Part shown: in pieces, positions 45,270 through 52,791 of the stretch
Numbering within the stretch: the stretch's first letter is position 1
How the letters are laid out: each line of letters opens with the position of its first letter
Source: Zhuqueibacter pondensis
Lineage (GTDB): Bacteria > Zhuqueibacterota > Zhuqueibacteria > Zhuqueibacterales > Zhuqueibacteraceae
Length of the DNA stretch: 64,000 nucleotides
NCBI GenBank assembly: GCA_034505955.1
Contig: JAPDQK010000031.1
Span: 4,976-68,975 of the forward strand
Direction: 5' to 3'
Program-made: the position numbers and the translations under genes
The notes under the pieces: generated by a model
Databases searched by the model: none
Seen by the model: the letters and a program-made list of their open reading frames with translations, nothing else
Told to the model about the DNA's origin: nothing

Positions 45270-46339
45270 AATGCTTTATGACTTCCACGCCATCTTATCA
45301 CCAAATCCACCACATCCGTGTAATTCTCCACCCCACCTTCCACTTTGTTCGCGCGCAGGTAAAGGTCATAGCCCTTTTGTGAAAGCCCGGCAACCCGACC
45401 CATATATTTTTCGATCCGGCTTTGCACCGAATCGAAATCGGCAATAACCTCCGGACGGATGAGTCGTGTCAATGAATCCGTATTGGCAAAACGGTGGTAA
45501 CGCGCCATGAAAGGACCGATCAGTGAAAAATATGCGGAATAATGCAACGCCCGGTTCGGACTGCGCAGGCAAACCAGCACCGCCAGAAAACTGGCCTCGG
45601 ATTCCCTCGCAAAGCCTCTACCGTGCGCTTTTTCATGCGCCAGAATAATCGGCATTTCCATCGGCAGCAGATGTGAATTGAGATGCACTTCATGAAAAAA
45701 AGGCCCGAAGATGCCGGAAGTCAACGTGTAATCCAATGTTGCCGGTATTACCGGAAACTTCGGCGGCCACCGGCCGGAAATGGGGGGCAAGCTCATTTCC
45801 TGATAAACTTTGGAATAGCTGCGTTCGATCTCGTCGTTGAGCTCCCGCAGATTCCACATCGACAAAGGCTGCCACGTTTCGTTGGCACTTTCGATGCACC
45901 AAAGAAGATTTTCTCGCAACGTCAAGCTATCCGGCTCGACTTTGGCAAGCTGAAGTTGCTGCTCGATTTTGGGCCGGAAGTAGTTGAAGCCCCAAGCAAA
46001 ATAAAACCACAAAACGAGTACCGTAACACCGGCAAGCAATTCGAGCGCGCTGCGTAAAAAGCGTCGCCGCCAGATTCCGCGCACAATCCAAAACAATGCC
46101 GCCAGGATCGCCAGGTAAAGCGAAATTTCGGAAAGTGAAAATGGCAGGGTTGCGGACAACGAGGAAAGGACTCGCGTCAGCCATTTGTAAAGACCACGGC
46201 TGTACCACAATTCTACAAGCTGAGGAGAACGGGCAAGAAAACGCAGCAGGCCGAACAGGGTGATGCTCGAGAGGATCAGCCATGCCAGGGCGAAATGCTT
46301 TTGTAGAACAGTCTGAAAGCGGCGAATAAAGCTCATCAT
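45266..46339 (-). CDS. DUF3810 family membrane protein, putative zinc protease
   Basis: A 357-residue protein with two to three N-terminal membrane helices (about 17-37, 70-90, 105-125) and a soluble domain. The soluble part holds ILAHEKAHGRGFARESEASF (about 230): an HExxH zinc motif with a distal glutamate, as in DUF3810 proteins. A membrane-bound metalloprotease acting in the envelope is therefore likely but unproven. The start is set at ATG 46339; the TTG at 46348 would add three residues. It stands alone on this strand, convergent with a small gene pair. Confidence 0.75.
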   Translation of the reverse strand: MMSFIRRFQTVLQKHFALAWLILSSITLFGLLRFLARSPQLVELWYSRGLYKWLTRVLSSLSATLPFSLSEISLYLAILAALFWIVRGIWRRRFLRSALELLAGVTVLVLWFYFAWGFNYFRPKIEQQLQLAKVEPDSLTLRENLLWCIESANETWQPLSMWNLRELNDEIERSYSKVYQEMSLPPISGRWPPKFPVIPATLDYTLTSGIFGPFFHEVHLNSHLLPMEMPIILAHEKAHGRGFARESEASFLAVLVCLRSPNRALHYSAYFSLIGPFMARYHRFANTDSLTRLIRPEVIADFDSVQSRIEKYMGRVAGLSQKGYDLYLRANKVEGGVENYTDVVDLVIRWRGSHKAF

Positions 46340-46466
46340 GACACCCAAATGATGTTCACAGAGATTCCGAATTCAATCCTGAAAATACACAACCGGGATG
46401 AAATTGCCAAAGGAATTTTTTCAATTGGTGCCTTTGATAATCCCTCAGTCTCGGGTGGGGGCTAAC

Positions 46467-46550
46467 TGTCATTCTGGAAGACTGCGTCCGCAGGAATCTT
46501 TTTTCAAACCAGCACTGTGCTTCATAGCAACAAGATACTTCCAGTATGAC
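46467..46550 (+). repeat. Palindromic repeat family D copy
   Basis: TGTCATTCTGGAAG and CTTCCAGTATGACA are inverted arms around ACTGCGTCCGCAGGAATC. The same arms appear upstream of dnaE, inside the family A elements and, one arm only, near 63948. Confidence 0.6.
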
Positions 46551-46604
46551 ATGGATTGTACTCCACCGGTAAGTGAGGCATCACTGCCTTTGTTTTTTTT
46601 CTCC

Positions 46605-46633
46605 TTGACTTTTAAGCGCCGGAAAGATACTTT
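46605..46633 (+). promoter_or_regulatory. Promoter of the histidine-kinase/NtrC operon
   Basis: TTGACT (46605-46610) and TACTTT (46628-46633) lie 17 bp apart. The context CTTGACTTTT is the same as in the HEPN-MNT promoter, which suggests the housekeeping consensus of this genome. Confidence 0.5.
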
Positions 46634-46833
46634 TTGATGAAAACTGCCAAAGCCGAGACCTCGCGAATGTCGTTTGTTCAAGCTCTTCGTACCGCGGCTT
46701 TCACGCCGCGGCCGAAATTTTTTGAACACTGATGAGCGCAGCCCAACGCTGTTTTTTAATATGCGTTGATCTCGGAAAATCCGCCTCTCAAACTATTTGC
46801 GGTTGCGATGGTTTTTCAAGAGTTACTCTTCAT

Positions 46834-48519
46834 ATGAACCCTGCCAGCACAAATTTTTCCAGTCCTGATCCGGTTCACAGGTTTCGTGATTTGTCGTGCC
46901 GGATTTTGTATTGCGCGAATCACGGCTTTTTGCGCACCGACTTCCTGCGGGAAGTTTTAAAGCTGCTTCTGGATTTCTCCGGTGCTGATGCGGTGTTGTT
47001 GCATTTGAAGGAAAACAGCAAGTATTTTCTTGGCAAGTGCACACGCCCAGAGTCAACTTTCAGCATCGAAATCGCACCGTGTGCCAACGCTGAAATCATT
47101 CCGGCCTCGGCAAATGATTCCGGGATGCAACGTTTGCGCCGAGAGGTTGCTGCAGGTCAATTTGATCCGGCCTCACCTTTTTTCACTTCCAAAGGCAGTT
47201 TTTGGACTGGCGACGCGGCAAGCGCCCTGCACACAGACAACGACAGTCATCATCGATCGCTTGCCCTGATTCCGCTCATAACCAATGACGGAAAAAACGA
47301 AAGAATCGGATTGCTGGAATTGCGGAGCGCGCACCAAAACTTCTTTTCCAAAAGGGAAATTGAATTTTATGAAGGCATCGCTCAAATTCTCAGCGTGGCT
47401 CTGGCGCACCGGCGTGCACAAGTGAATTTGCGCGAGCGCGTCAAGGAGCTGACCTGCCTTTATGAAATCGCGCAGGTGGTCGAGCGACCCGGAGTGGAAA
47501 TGGAGGAAATGCTGCAAAGCATTGTGGAGCTGCTTCCGCCGGCGTGGTTATATCCCGAGATCGCCTGTGCCAGGATCATCGTCGATGGTCGCGCATACTA
47601 CACAACAGGATTTGAAGAGGTTTGGCACAAACAAACTGCGGACATCATTGTGAATGGCGAGCGGCGCGGCGAAGTGGCTGTGGTTTATGTGGAACACAAA
47701 CCGGAGCAGGACGAAGGGCCATTTCTCAAGGAGGAGCGCAATTTGATCGAGGCGGTGGCGAGGGAGTTGGCACTCCTGATAGAACGAAAGAAAGCCGAGG
47801 ATGATAAAGTCCGGTTGCAAGAACAGCTCAGACATGCCGATCGGCTGGCAACCATCGGGCAGCTTTCTGCCGGCGTGGCGCATGAGCTAAACGAGCCGCT
47901 GGGAAGTATTTTGGGGTTCGCGCAATTGGCAAAAAAGTGTCCCGATCTGCCCAAGCAGGCCGAACAGGACATCGAAAAAATCGTGCATGCTTCCCTCTAT
48001 GCGCGGGAGATCATCCGCAAGCTCATGCTTTTTGCCCGCCAAATGCCGCAGCAGAGGAGCCGTGTCAATTTGAATCAGTTGGTCATCGAAGCTCTTTCTT
48101 TTTTTGAATCGCGTTTCGCGAAGGAGGGAATCACGCTCGTGCGCGCGCTGGCGCCGGATCTTCCGGTGATCACTGCCGATCCTTCACAGTTGACCCAGGT
48201 TCTGGTCAATTTGGTGGTCAATGCCATTCAGGCGATGCCTCAAGGCGGCACGCTCACCGTCGGCACATGTTTTGACGAAGTGCATGTCATATTATTTGTG
48301 GCAGACACGGGCATCGGCATGAGCGAAGAAATCAGGAAGCAAATCTTTGTGCCTTTTTTCACAACCAAGGAAGTGGGGCAAGGAACGGGTTTGGGCTTGT
48401 CCGTTGTTCACGGCATTGTGACTGCACATGGCGGTACGATCACAGTTGAGAGCGAAGTCGGTCGAGGCTCGCGATTCGAAATTCGACTACCGGTAACTTT
48501 ATCAAGTGGCGCAAAATGA
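46834..48519 (+). CDS. GAF-domain sensor histidine kinase
   Basis: A soluble kinase of about 561 residues, with no membrane helix. Two GAF-like domains come first (about 10-190 and 205-310; VKELTCLYEIAQVVERPG opens the second). The HisKA H-box is VAHELNEPLGSILG (His about 349), then HATPase with NLVVNAIQAM (about 457), DTGIGMSEE (about 489) and GTGLGLSVVHG. The pattern matches NtrB/ZraS kinases that drive sigma-54 activators. Its stop overlaps the activator's ATG by 4 bp. It probably senses a cytoplasmic redox or small-molecule signal, which fits the redox operon downstream. ATG 46732 is a possible earlier start without a ribosome site. Confidence 0.9.
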   Translation: MNPASTNFSSPDPVHRFRDLSCRILYCANHGFLRTDFLREVLKLLLDFSGADAVLLHLKENSKYFLGKCTRPESTFSIEIAPCANAEIIPASANDSGMQRLRREVAAGQFDPASPFFTSKGSFWTGDAASALHTDNDSHHRSLALIPLITNDGKNERIGLLELRSAHQNFFSKREIEFYEGIAQILSVALAHRRAQVNLRERVKELTCLYEIAQVVERPGVEMEEMLQSIVELLPPAWLYPEIACARIIVDGRAYYTTGFEEVWHKQTADIIVNGERRGEVAVVYVEHKPEQDEGPFLKEERNLIEAVARELALLIERKKAEDDKVRLQEQLRHADRLATIGQLSAGVAHELNEPLGSILGFAQLAKKCPDLPKQAEQDIEKIVHASLYAREIIRKLMLFARQMPQQRSRVNLNQLVIEALSFFESRFAKEGITLVRALAPDLPVITADPSQLTQVLVNLVVNAIQAMPQGGTLTVGTCFDEVHVILFVADTGIGMSEEIRKQIFVPFFTTKEVGQGTGLGLSVVHGIVTAHGGTITVESEVGRGSRFEIRLPVTLSSGAK

Positions 48520-49862
48520 TGTCTCCGGCAAAAAGAGAGTGTATTCTGGTGGTTGATGACGCCAGGGATACGTTGGAAGTGCTGCAAAGAAATTTGACGG
48601 CGCAGCGATACCAGGTCTTTACGGCCACGAGTGTCGTTGAGGCCATCAATATACTTGATACGGCCGACGTTGACCTGGTCATCACCGACCTGAAAATGCC
48701 CGAGATCAGCGGCATGGACCTGATCCGTCATGTTCGTGAAAATTTCAAAGATACCGAAGTGATCATGATGACCGGTTACCCTTCGATTGAGGGGGCGGTC
48801 ACGGCGGTCAAAAGCGGCGCCGAAGAGTATTTGACAAAACCGTTTACAGACGAAGAGTTGTTTGCGGCGGTACGGCGAACGCTCGACAAGCTGCTCATCC
48901 GTCGTGCCACGCAAGTGCAATCATATCAGCCGCCGGCAACGCCGCACGGCTTGCTTGGTGAATCGGAAAGCATGCGCCGGGTCTTGCGCGCCATTACCAA
49001 GGCTGCATCCACTTCCGCCACCATTCTCATTACCGGAGAGAGCGGCACGGGCAAGGAGCTGGTCGCGCGCTCGATTCATTACAGCAGCCCGCGTGCCGCA
49101 GCGCCGTTTGTGCCCATCAACTGCGGCGGCATTCCGGAACAACTGCTGGAAAGCGAACTTTTCGGGCACGTCAAGGGCGCTTTCACCGGTGCAGTGGAAA
49201 CGCGCGCTGGTTTCTTTCAAACCGCCGATGGGGGCACAATTTTTCTGGATGAAATCAGCGAAACTTCGCTCGCAATGCAGGTCAAACTGCTCCGCGTTCT
49301 GCAGGACAAGGAGGTTTGCATGGTTGGTTCGACGCGCGCCCGAAAAGTGGATGTGCGAATCATTGCCGCCACCAACAAGGATTTGCTTGCGTTGGTGAAG
49401 AAAAACGCCTTCCGTGACGATTTGTTCTATCGTCTCAACGTCATTACGATCGATTTGCCGCCTCTGCGCGAACGCAACCATGACATTCTGCTGTTGACGC
49501 AGCACTTCGTCAAAGTCTATGCCGAGGAGGCAGGCAAGCCGGTGCCGCGCTTTTCGGATCAGGTTCTCCAGATCTTCAAAAATTACGATTGGCCGGGAAA
49601 CGTGCGAGAGCTGCAAAATGTGATTCAACGTCTGGTGGTGATGACGGAAAGCGATGTCATTGATGTTCCCGACCTGCCGGCACTCATGCGTTTCTCAGCG
49701 CAACGGGGAACGGGTCTCCAACGAACCCTGGCTGAAATGGAAGCCGAACATATCCGCAACGTTCTCGCCAGTGTGAATGGCAACAAGACGCGGGCTGCGG
49801 AGATTCTCGGAATCGATCGCAAAACCTTGCGTGAAAAATTGAGGCATTACTCGATAAGTTAG
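48516..49862 (+). CDS. NtrC-family sigma-54-dependent response regulator
   Basis: A 448-residue activator in three parts. The receiver (1-120) has phospho-acceptor D58 in ITDLKMPEISG. The AAA+ domain (about 145-380) has Walker A GESGTGKE (about 174) and GAFTGA (about 222), the loop that touches sigma-54. A C-terminal Fis-type helix-turn-helix (about 420-448; NKTRAAEILGIDRKTLREKL) binds enhancers. All key residues are intact. It is coupled to the kinase gene by a 4-bp overlap, and a sigma-54-type promoter lies 1.5 kb downstream at 51369. The likely target is the redox operon, which is an inference from position. Confidence 0.95.
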   Translation: MMSPAKRECILVVDDARDTLEVLQRNLTAQRYQVFTATSVVEAINILDTADVDLVITDLKMPEISGMDLIRHVRENFKDTEVIMMTGYPSIEGAVTAVKSGAEEYLTKPFTDEELFAAVRRTLDKLLIRRATQVQSYQPPATPHGLLGESESMRRVLRAITKAASTSATILITGESGTGKELVARSIHYSSPRAAAPFVPINCGGIPEQLLESELFGHVKGAFTGAVETRAGFFQTADGGTIFLDEISETSLAMQVKLLRVLQDKEVCMVGSTRARKVDVRIIAATNKDLLALVKKNAFRDDLFYRLNVITIDLPPLRERNHDILLLTQHFVKVYAEEAGKPVPRFSDQVLQIFKNYDWPGNVRELQNVIQRLVVMTESDVIDVPDLPALMRFSAQRGTGLQRTLAEMEAEHIRNVLASVNGNKTRAAEILGIDRKTLREKLRHYSIS

Positions 49863-49925
49863 ATGCCCGCTCAAAGCTGCAGCGGCATGCGCTTTTGATT
49901 ACAATTTGCGTCGAGGGAGGTCATC

Positions 49926-51044
49926 ATGCCTGTACAGGTAGGGCAAATCGTCGACCGCAAAGAGTTGAAGGCATTCATTTATTTGCCGGCGGCGATTCAT
50001 CGTAACCATGCACTGTGGGCACCACCGATTTATCAGGAGGAGTGGCGTTTTTTCAATCCGCAGAAAAATCGGGCATTTTCATATTGTGATGCGACGCTCG
50101 CATTGGCACGACGCGATCACGAGCCTGTCGGGCGCATTATGGGCATCATCAACAGGCGACACAATGAAATCACGAACCAAAAAACTGCGCGATTTGGCTA
50201 CCTGGAATGCCTGGAAGATCAAGAAATCATCCACGCCCTGCTCAATTATGTAGAAGCCTGGGCGCGGGACAAGGGGATGAACAAGATTGTCGGACCGATG
50301 GGTTTCACCGATCAAGATCCGGAAGGTTTCATGATCGAGGGCTTTGAGCATGGCCCAACGATCGCCACCTACTACAACACCCCGTCCTTCATTCACCTGC
50401 TTGAAGCCGAGGATTATACCAAGGAAGTGGATTATGTGGTGTACAAAATAAAAGTGCCTGACCGCATTCCGGAGTTCTATGAAAAAATCTACAGAAGAAT
50501 ATCGAAGCAGCAGGAATTTACCCTGGTCGAGTTCAGCAGGCGGAAAGAGCTGAAAGCGTACATTCGTCCGGTGCTCGGCCTCTTGAACGAAACCTTTGAG
50601 CACATTTACGGCTTCGCCCCACTCGATGAAAAGGAGATGGAAAACCTCGCCAGCCAGTATTTGCCAGTATTGGATCCGCGATTTGTAAAAGTCGTAAAAA
50701 GAGATCACCAGGTCATTGCATTTATTATTGGCATCCCGAATATGATTGATGGGATCCGCAAAGCGAAGGGTCGCCTTTTTCCTTTTGGCATATTTCAGAT
50801 CATCCGTGCCACAAAAAAGACCAAGCAACTGGATTTGCTGCTCGGTGGCATTAAACAGGAATACCGCGGGCGCGGCTTGGATGTATTGATGGGGCGCGCC
50901 ATGCTGAAGTCGGCCATGCAAGCCGGATTCGAATACATGGACAGCCATCACGAGTTGGAAACCAATACGAGCATCCGCGCCGAAATGGAGCGTGCCGGCG
51001 GGCAGGTTTATAAACGCTACCGCATTTTTCAGAAATCACTCTGA
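49926..51044 (+). CDS. GNAT-like N-acetyltransferase family protein
   Basis: A 372-residue soluble protein related to large GNAT-like proteins of unknown substrate. The N-terminal half has YLPAAIHRNHALWAPPIYQE and the conserved IVGPMGFTDQDPEGFMIEGF. The C-terminal half has the acetyl-CoA-like strand-loop LLLGGIKQEYRGRGLDVLMG. GGGAGG lies 6 nt before the ATG. It follows the NtrC gene by 63 bp in the same direction and comes before the redox operon. It could modify a protein or small molecule tied to that system, but nothing in the sequence says which. Confidence 0.75.
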   Translation: MPVQVGQIVDRKELKAFIYLPAAIHRNHALWAPPIYQEEWRFFNPQKNRAFSYCDATLALARRDHEPVGRIMGIINRRHNEITNQKTARFGYLECLEDQEIIHALLNYVEAWARDKGMNKIVGPMGFTDQDPEGFMIEGFEHGPTIATYYNTPSFIHLLEAEDYTKEVDYVVYKIKVPDRIPEFYEKIYRRISKQQEFTLVEFSRRKELKAYIRPVLGLLNETFEHIYGFAPLDEKEMENLASQYLPVLDPRFVKVVKRDHQVIAFIIGIPNMIDGIRKAKGRLFPFGIFQIIRATKKTKQLDLLLGGIKQEYRGRGLDVLMGRAMLKSAMQAGFEYMDSHHELETNTSIRAEMERAGGQVYKRYRIFQKSL

Positions 51045-51423
51045 ATCGCTTCTGTAACGTGCAATACTGCCGCAATCAAATCTTCGGACACTTGTGTCAC
51101 AGATTTGTGCTGACATATATTTGCAATGATCTGCCAAAAGCTGTGTCCTAAAATTTTTTTAGTTTTATAGTTTTTCCAGGGTAATGCTCAGTACTCACGT
51201 TCTGGGGAATTCCGCCCCGCTGGTTCAAACCTCCCCAACATTTTTGCTCAATTTCCCCCAAAGAGCTTGTCATCAGCTTTTAATTTGGTGAATTTTTCTC
51301 TCTGATTTTTTGTGACTTATCGCGGTCGGATCCTCTCTTTATCGATTGACAGCTGCTCGAGGTACCCGTGGCACGGGAATCGCGTTGTTCTCCCAGTGGT
51401 ATGACCGAAAAATGGAGGTCATT
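51045..51423. other. Regulatory intergenic region upstream of the redox operon
   Basis: This 379-bp gap holds a sigma-54-type promoter (51369-51383) and, about 285 bp upstream, the inverted repeat GACAC-TT-GTGTC (51087-51098). The repeat is a candidate enhancer site for the NtrC-type regulator, at low confidence. Confidence 0.4.
51369..51383 (+). promoter_or_regulatory. Sigma-54-type (-24/-12) promoter of the redox operon
   Basis: TGGCAC-N5-TCGC matches the consensus TGGCAC-N5-TTGC with one change; GG and GC sit at the required spacing. Transcription would start near 51395, leaving a 29-nt leader with GGAGG (51414) before ATG 51424. The site also lies in the palindrome CCCGTG-G-CACGGG, so an operator is an alternative reading. 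Confidence 0.6.
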
Positions 51424-51801
51424 ATGCATACCACCCAACCGATGAGCAGGAGCAGTGAGGCAATATCGGCACGACAAAAACCGCCGACAAAAACCTCAGA
51501 GCCTTCTGTGGTTTCATCGAAAGAGAAATATCCTGGCATCTGCAAAATATGCCAATCTGCTCCAGGCTGTATTTTTAGAGAACAGTCCACGGGGCCAATC
51601 TTGCAATGCGATGAGTTCCGTGGATACACCGTCATTTCGGAGAAATCGACTGTCAAAACTTCTTTGCCGGCAATTGAAGTCGTCAGCGCAGCAAAGGCTG
51701 CGGGTACCTACTTGGGTCTGTGCAGTAATTGCAAAGTTCGTGAAAATTGCATCTATCCCAAACCCGAAGGGGGTGTTTGGCATTGCGAGATGTATGAATG
51801 A
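51424..51801 (+). CDS. Double zinc-ribbon-like small protein, first gene of the redox operon
   Basis: A 125-residue soluble protein with two copies of the same cysteine pattern, C-x2-C-x5-C then C after 11-12 residues: C40/C43/C49/C62 (ICKICQSAPGC) and C100/C103/C109/C121 (LCSNCKVRENC). Each set can hold one metal, either zinc or Fe-S. The N-terminal 35 residues are polar and probably disordered. GGAGG lies 5 nt before ATG 51424. The NuoE-like gene starts 36 bp after its stop. I know of no assigned function; a regulatory or electron-carrier role for the complex is possible. Confidence 0.75.
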   Translation: MHTTQPMSRSSEAISARQKPPTKTSEPSVVSSKEKYPGICKICQSAPGCIFREQSTGPILQCDEFRGYTVISEKSTVKTSLPAIEVVSAAKAAGTYLGLCSNCKVRENCIYPKPEGGVWHCEMYE

Positions 51802-51837
51802 ATCATCCGTGCATGATGTTTGCGTGGAAAAGACAAG

Positions 51838-52686
51838 ATGAATACAGAAACCATCCTGAACGTCGTCGGAAAACATCGCGGGGAGCGCGGTGCGCTGATC
51901 GCGATCCTTCAAGACATCCAGTCGAAATATGGCTATCTTCCCGCGGAGGCGCTAAAGATTGTCGCCAGCGAAACCGGTCACACGATGGTCGACATTTATG
52001 GGATTGCGACTTTTTATCGCTCCTTCCGCTTGAAACCCCGGGGTAAACACATGGTTTCCGTTTGCCTCGGCACTGCCTGCCATGTGCGCGGCGGACCGAT
52101 CATCGCTGAGGAATTTGAGCGGCAATTGGACACCCGGGTTGGCGGAACGACGACAGACAAGGAGTTTTCCTTGGAGACCGTCAACTGTTTGGGTGCCTGC
52201 GCGTTGGGCCCGATTGTTGTCATTGATGGCCATTATTTCTCGAATGTCGATACCGCCAAAGTCAAGCAGCTTGTAAGAAAGGCACGGGCCGGACTGGATA
52301 AAGTCGGGATGAAAGGCGAACAAACAATTTTTCCTGTTGAAGTGAGCTGCCCGCGTTGCAATCACAGTTTGATGAATGCAAAGCACCTGCTCGACGGTTA
52401 CCCTGTGATCCATGTGACGATATCATTCGGGCATCAACACGGGTGGTTGAGGTTGTCCAGTCTGTACGGTAGTTACACCATCGAATCCGAACATGAAATC
52501 CCAATGGATGCGGTAGTCAATATCTTCTGTCCTCATTGCCATGCCGAGCTGGTTGGCGCCTCGAATTGCACCGAGTGCGAGGCGCCGATGGTGCCGATGA
52601 TTGTTCGCGGCGGCGGCATCGTGCAGATTTGCTCACGCCGCGGCTGCAAATCACACATGCTGGATTTGAATGGCGTGAATTTGTGA
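51838..52686 (+). CDS. NuoE-like [2Fe-2S] subunit with a C-terminal zinc-ribbon extension
   Basis: A 282-residue protein. Residues 1-160 are the NuoE/HydC-type thioredoxin-like ferredoxin, with its [2Fe-2S] ligands C76, C81 (CLGTAC) and C117, C121 (CLGAC). In HydABC-type bifurcating enzymes this subunit sits on the NuoF-like flavoprotein. Residues about 165-282 are extra compared with NuoE: CPRC (171-174), FCPHC, CTEC and CSRRGCKSH, enough cysteines for two zinc ribbons. The start is ATG 51838; a TTG at 51820 has less support. The gene lies 105 bp before the NuoF-like gene. Confidence 0.9.
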   Translation: MNTETILNVVGKHRGERGALIAILQDIQSKYGYLPAEALKIVASETGHTMVDIYGIATFYRSFRLKPRGKHMVSVCLGTACHVRGGPIIAEEFERQLDTRVGGTTTDKEFSLETVNCLGACALGPIVVIDGHYFSNVDTAKVKQLVRKARAGLDKVGMKGEQTIFPVEVSCPRCNHSLMNAKHLLDGYPVIHVTISFGHQHGWLRLSSLYGSYTIESEHEIPMDAVVNIFCPHCHAELVGASNCTECEAPMVPMIVRGGGIVQICSRRGCKSHMLDLNGVNL

Positions 52687-52791
52687 CGGTCGCGAGGTTT
52701 AATTCCTTTGATCACGCAAATTTCAACATTCATTGATGATATTGGACCTTCATATATTGTCTGAGACTGTTTGACCAATCCGCGTTCAAGC

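Larger units (their letters stand above)
46340..46833. other. Intergenic region with a family D repeat and the kinase promoter
   Basis: This region holds an inverted TGTCATTCTGGAAG/CTTCCAGTATGACA pair (46467-46550) and a promoter (46605-46633). An in-frame extension of the kinase gene (46732-46833) is AT-rich and unlike the family, so it is treated as leader. Confidence 0.5.

Noticed and set aside
46732..46833. N-terminal extension of the histidine kinase
   Set aside because: AT-rich codons, no ribosome site and no similarity to GAF kinases; kept as leader.
51205..51240. Possible tRNA T-arm (GGTTCAAACC)
   Set aside because: No acceptor, D or anticodon stem can be built from the upstream sequence.
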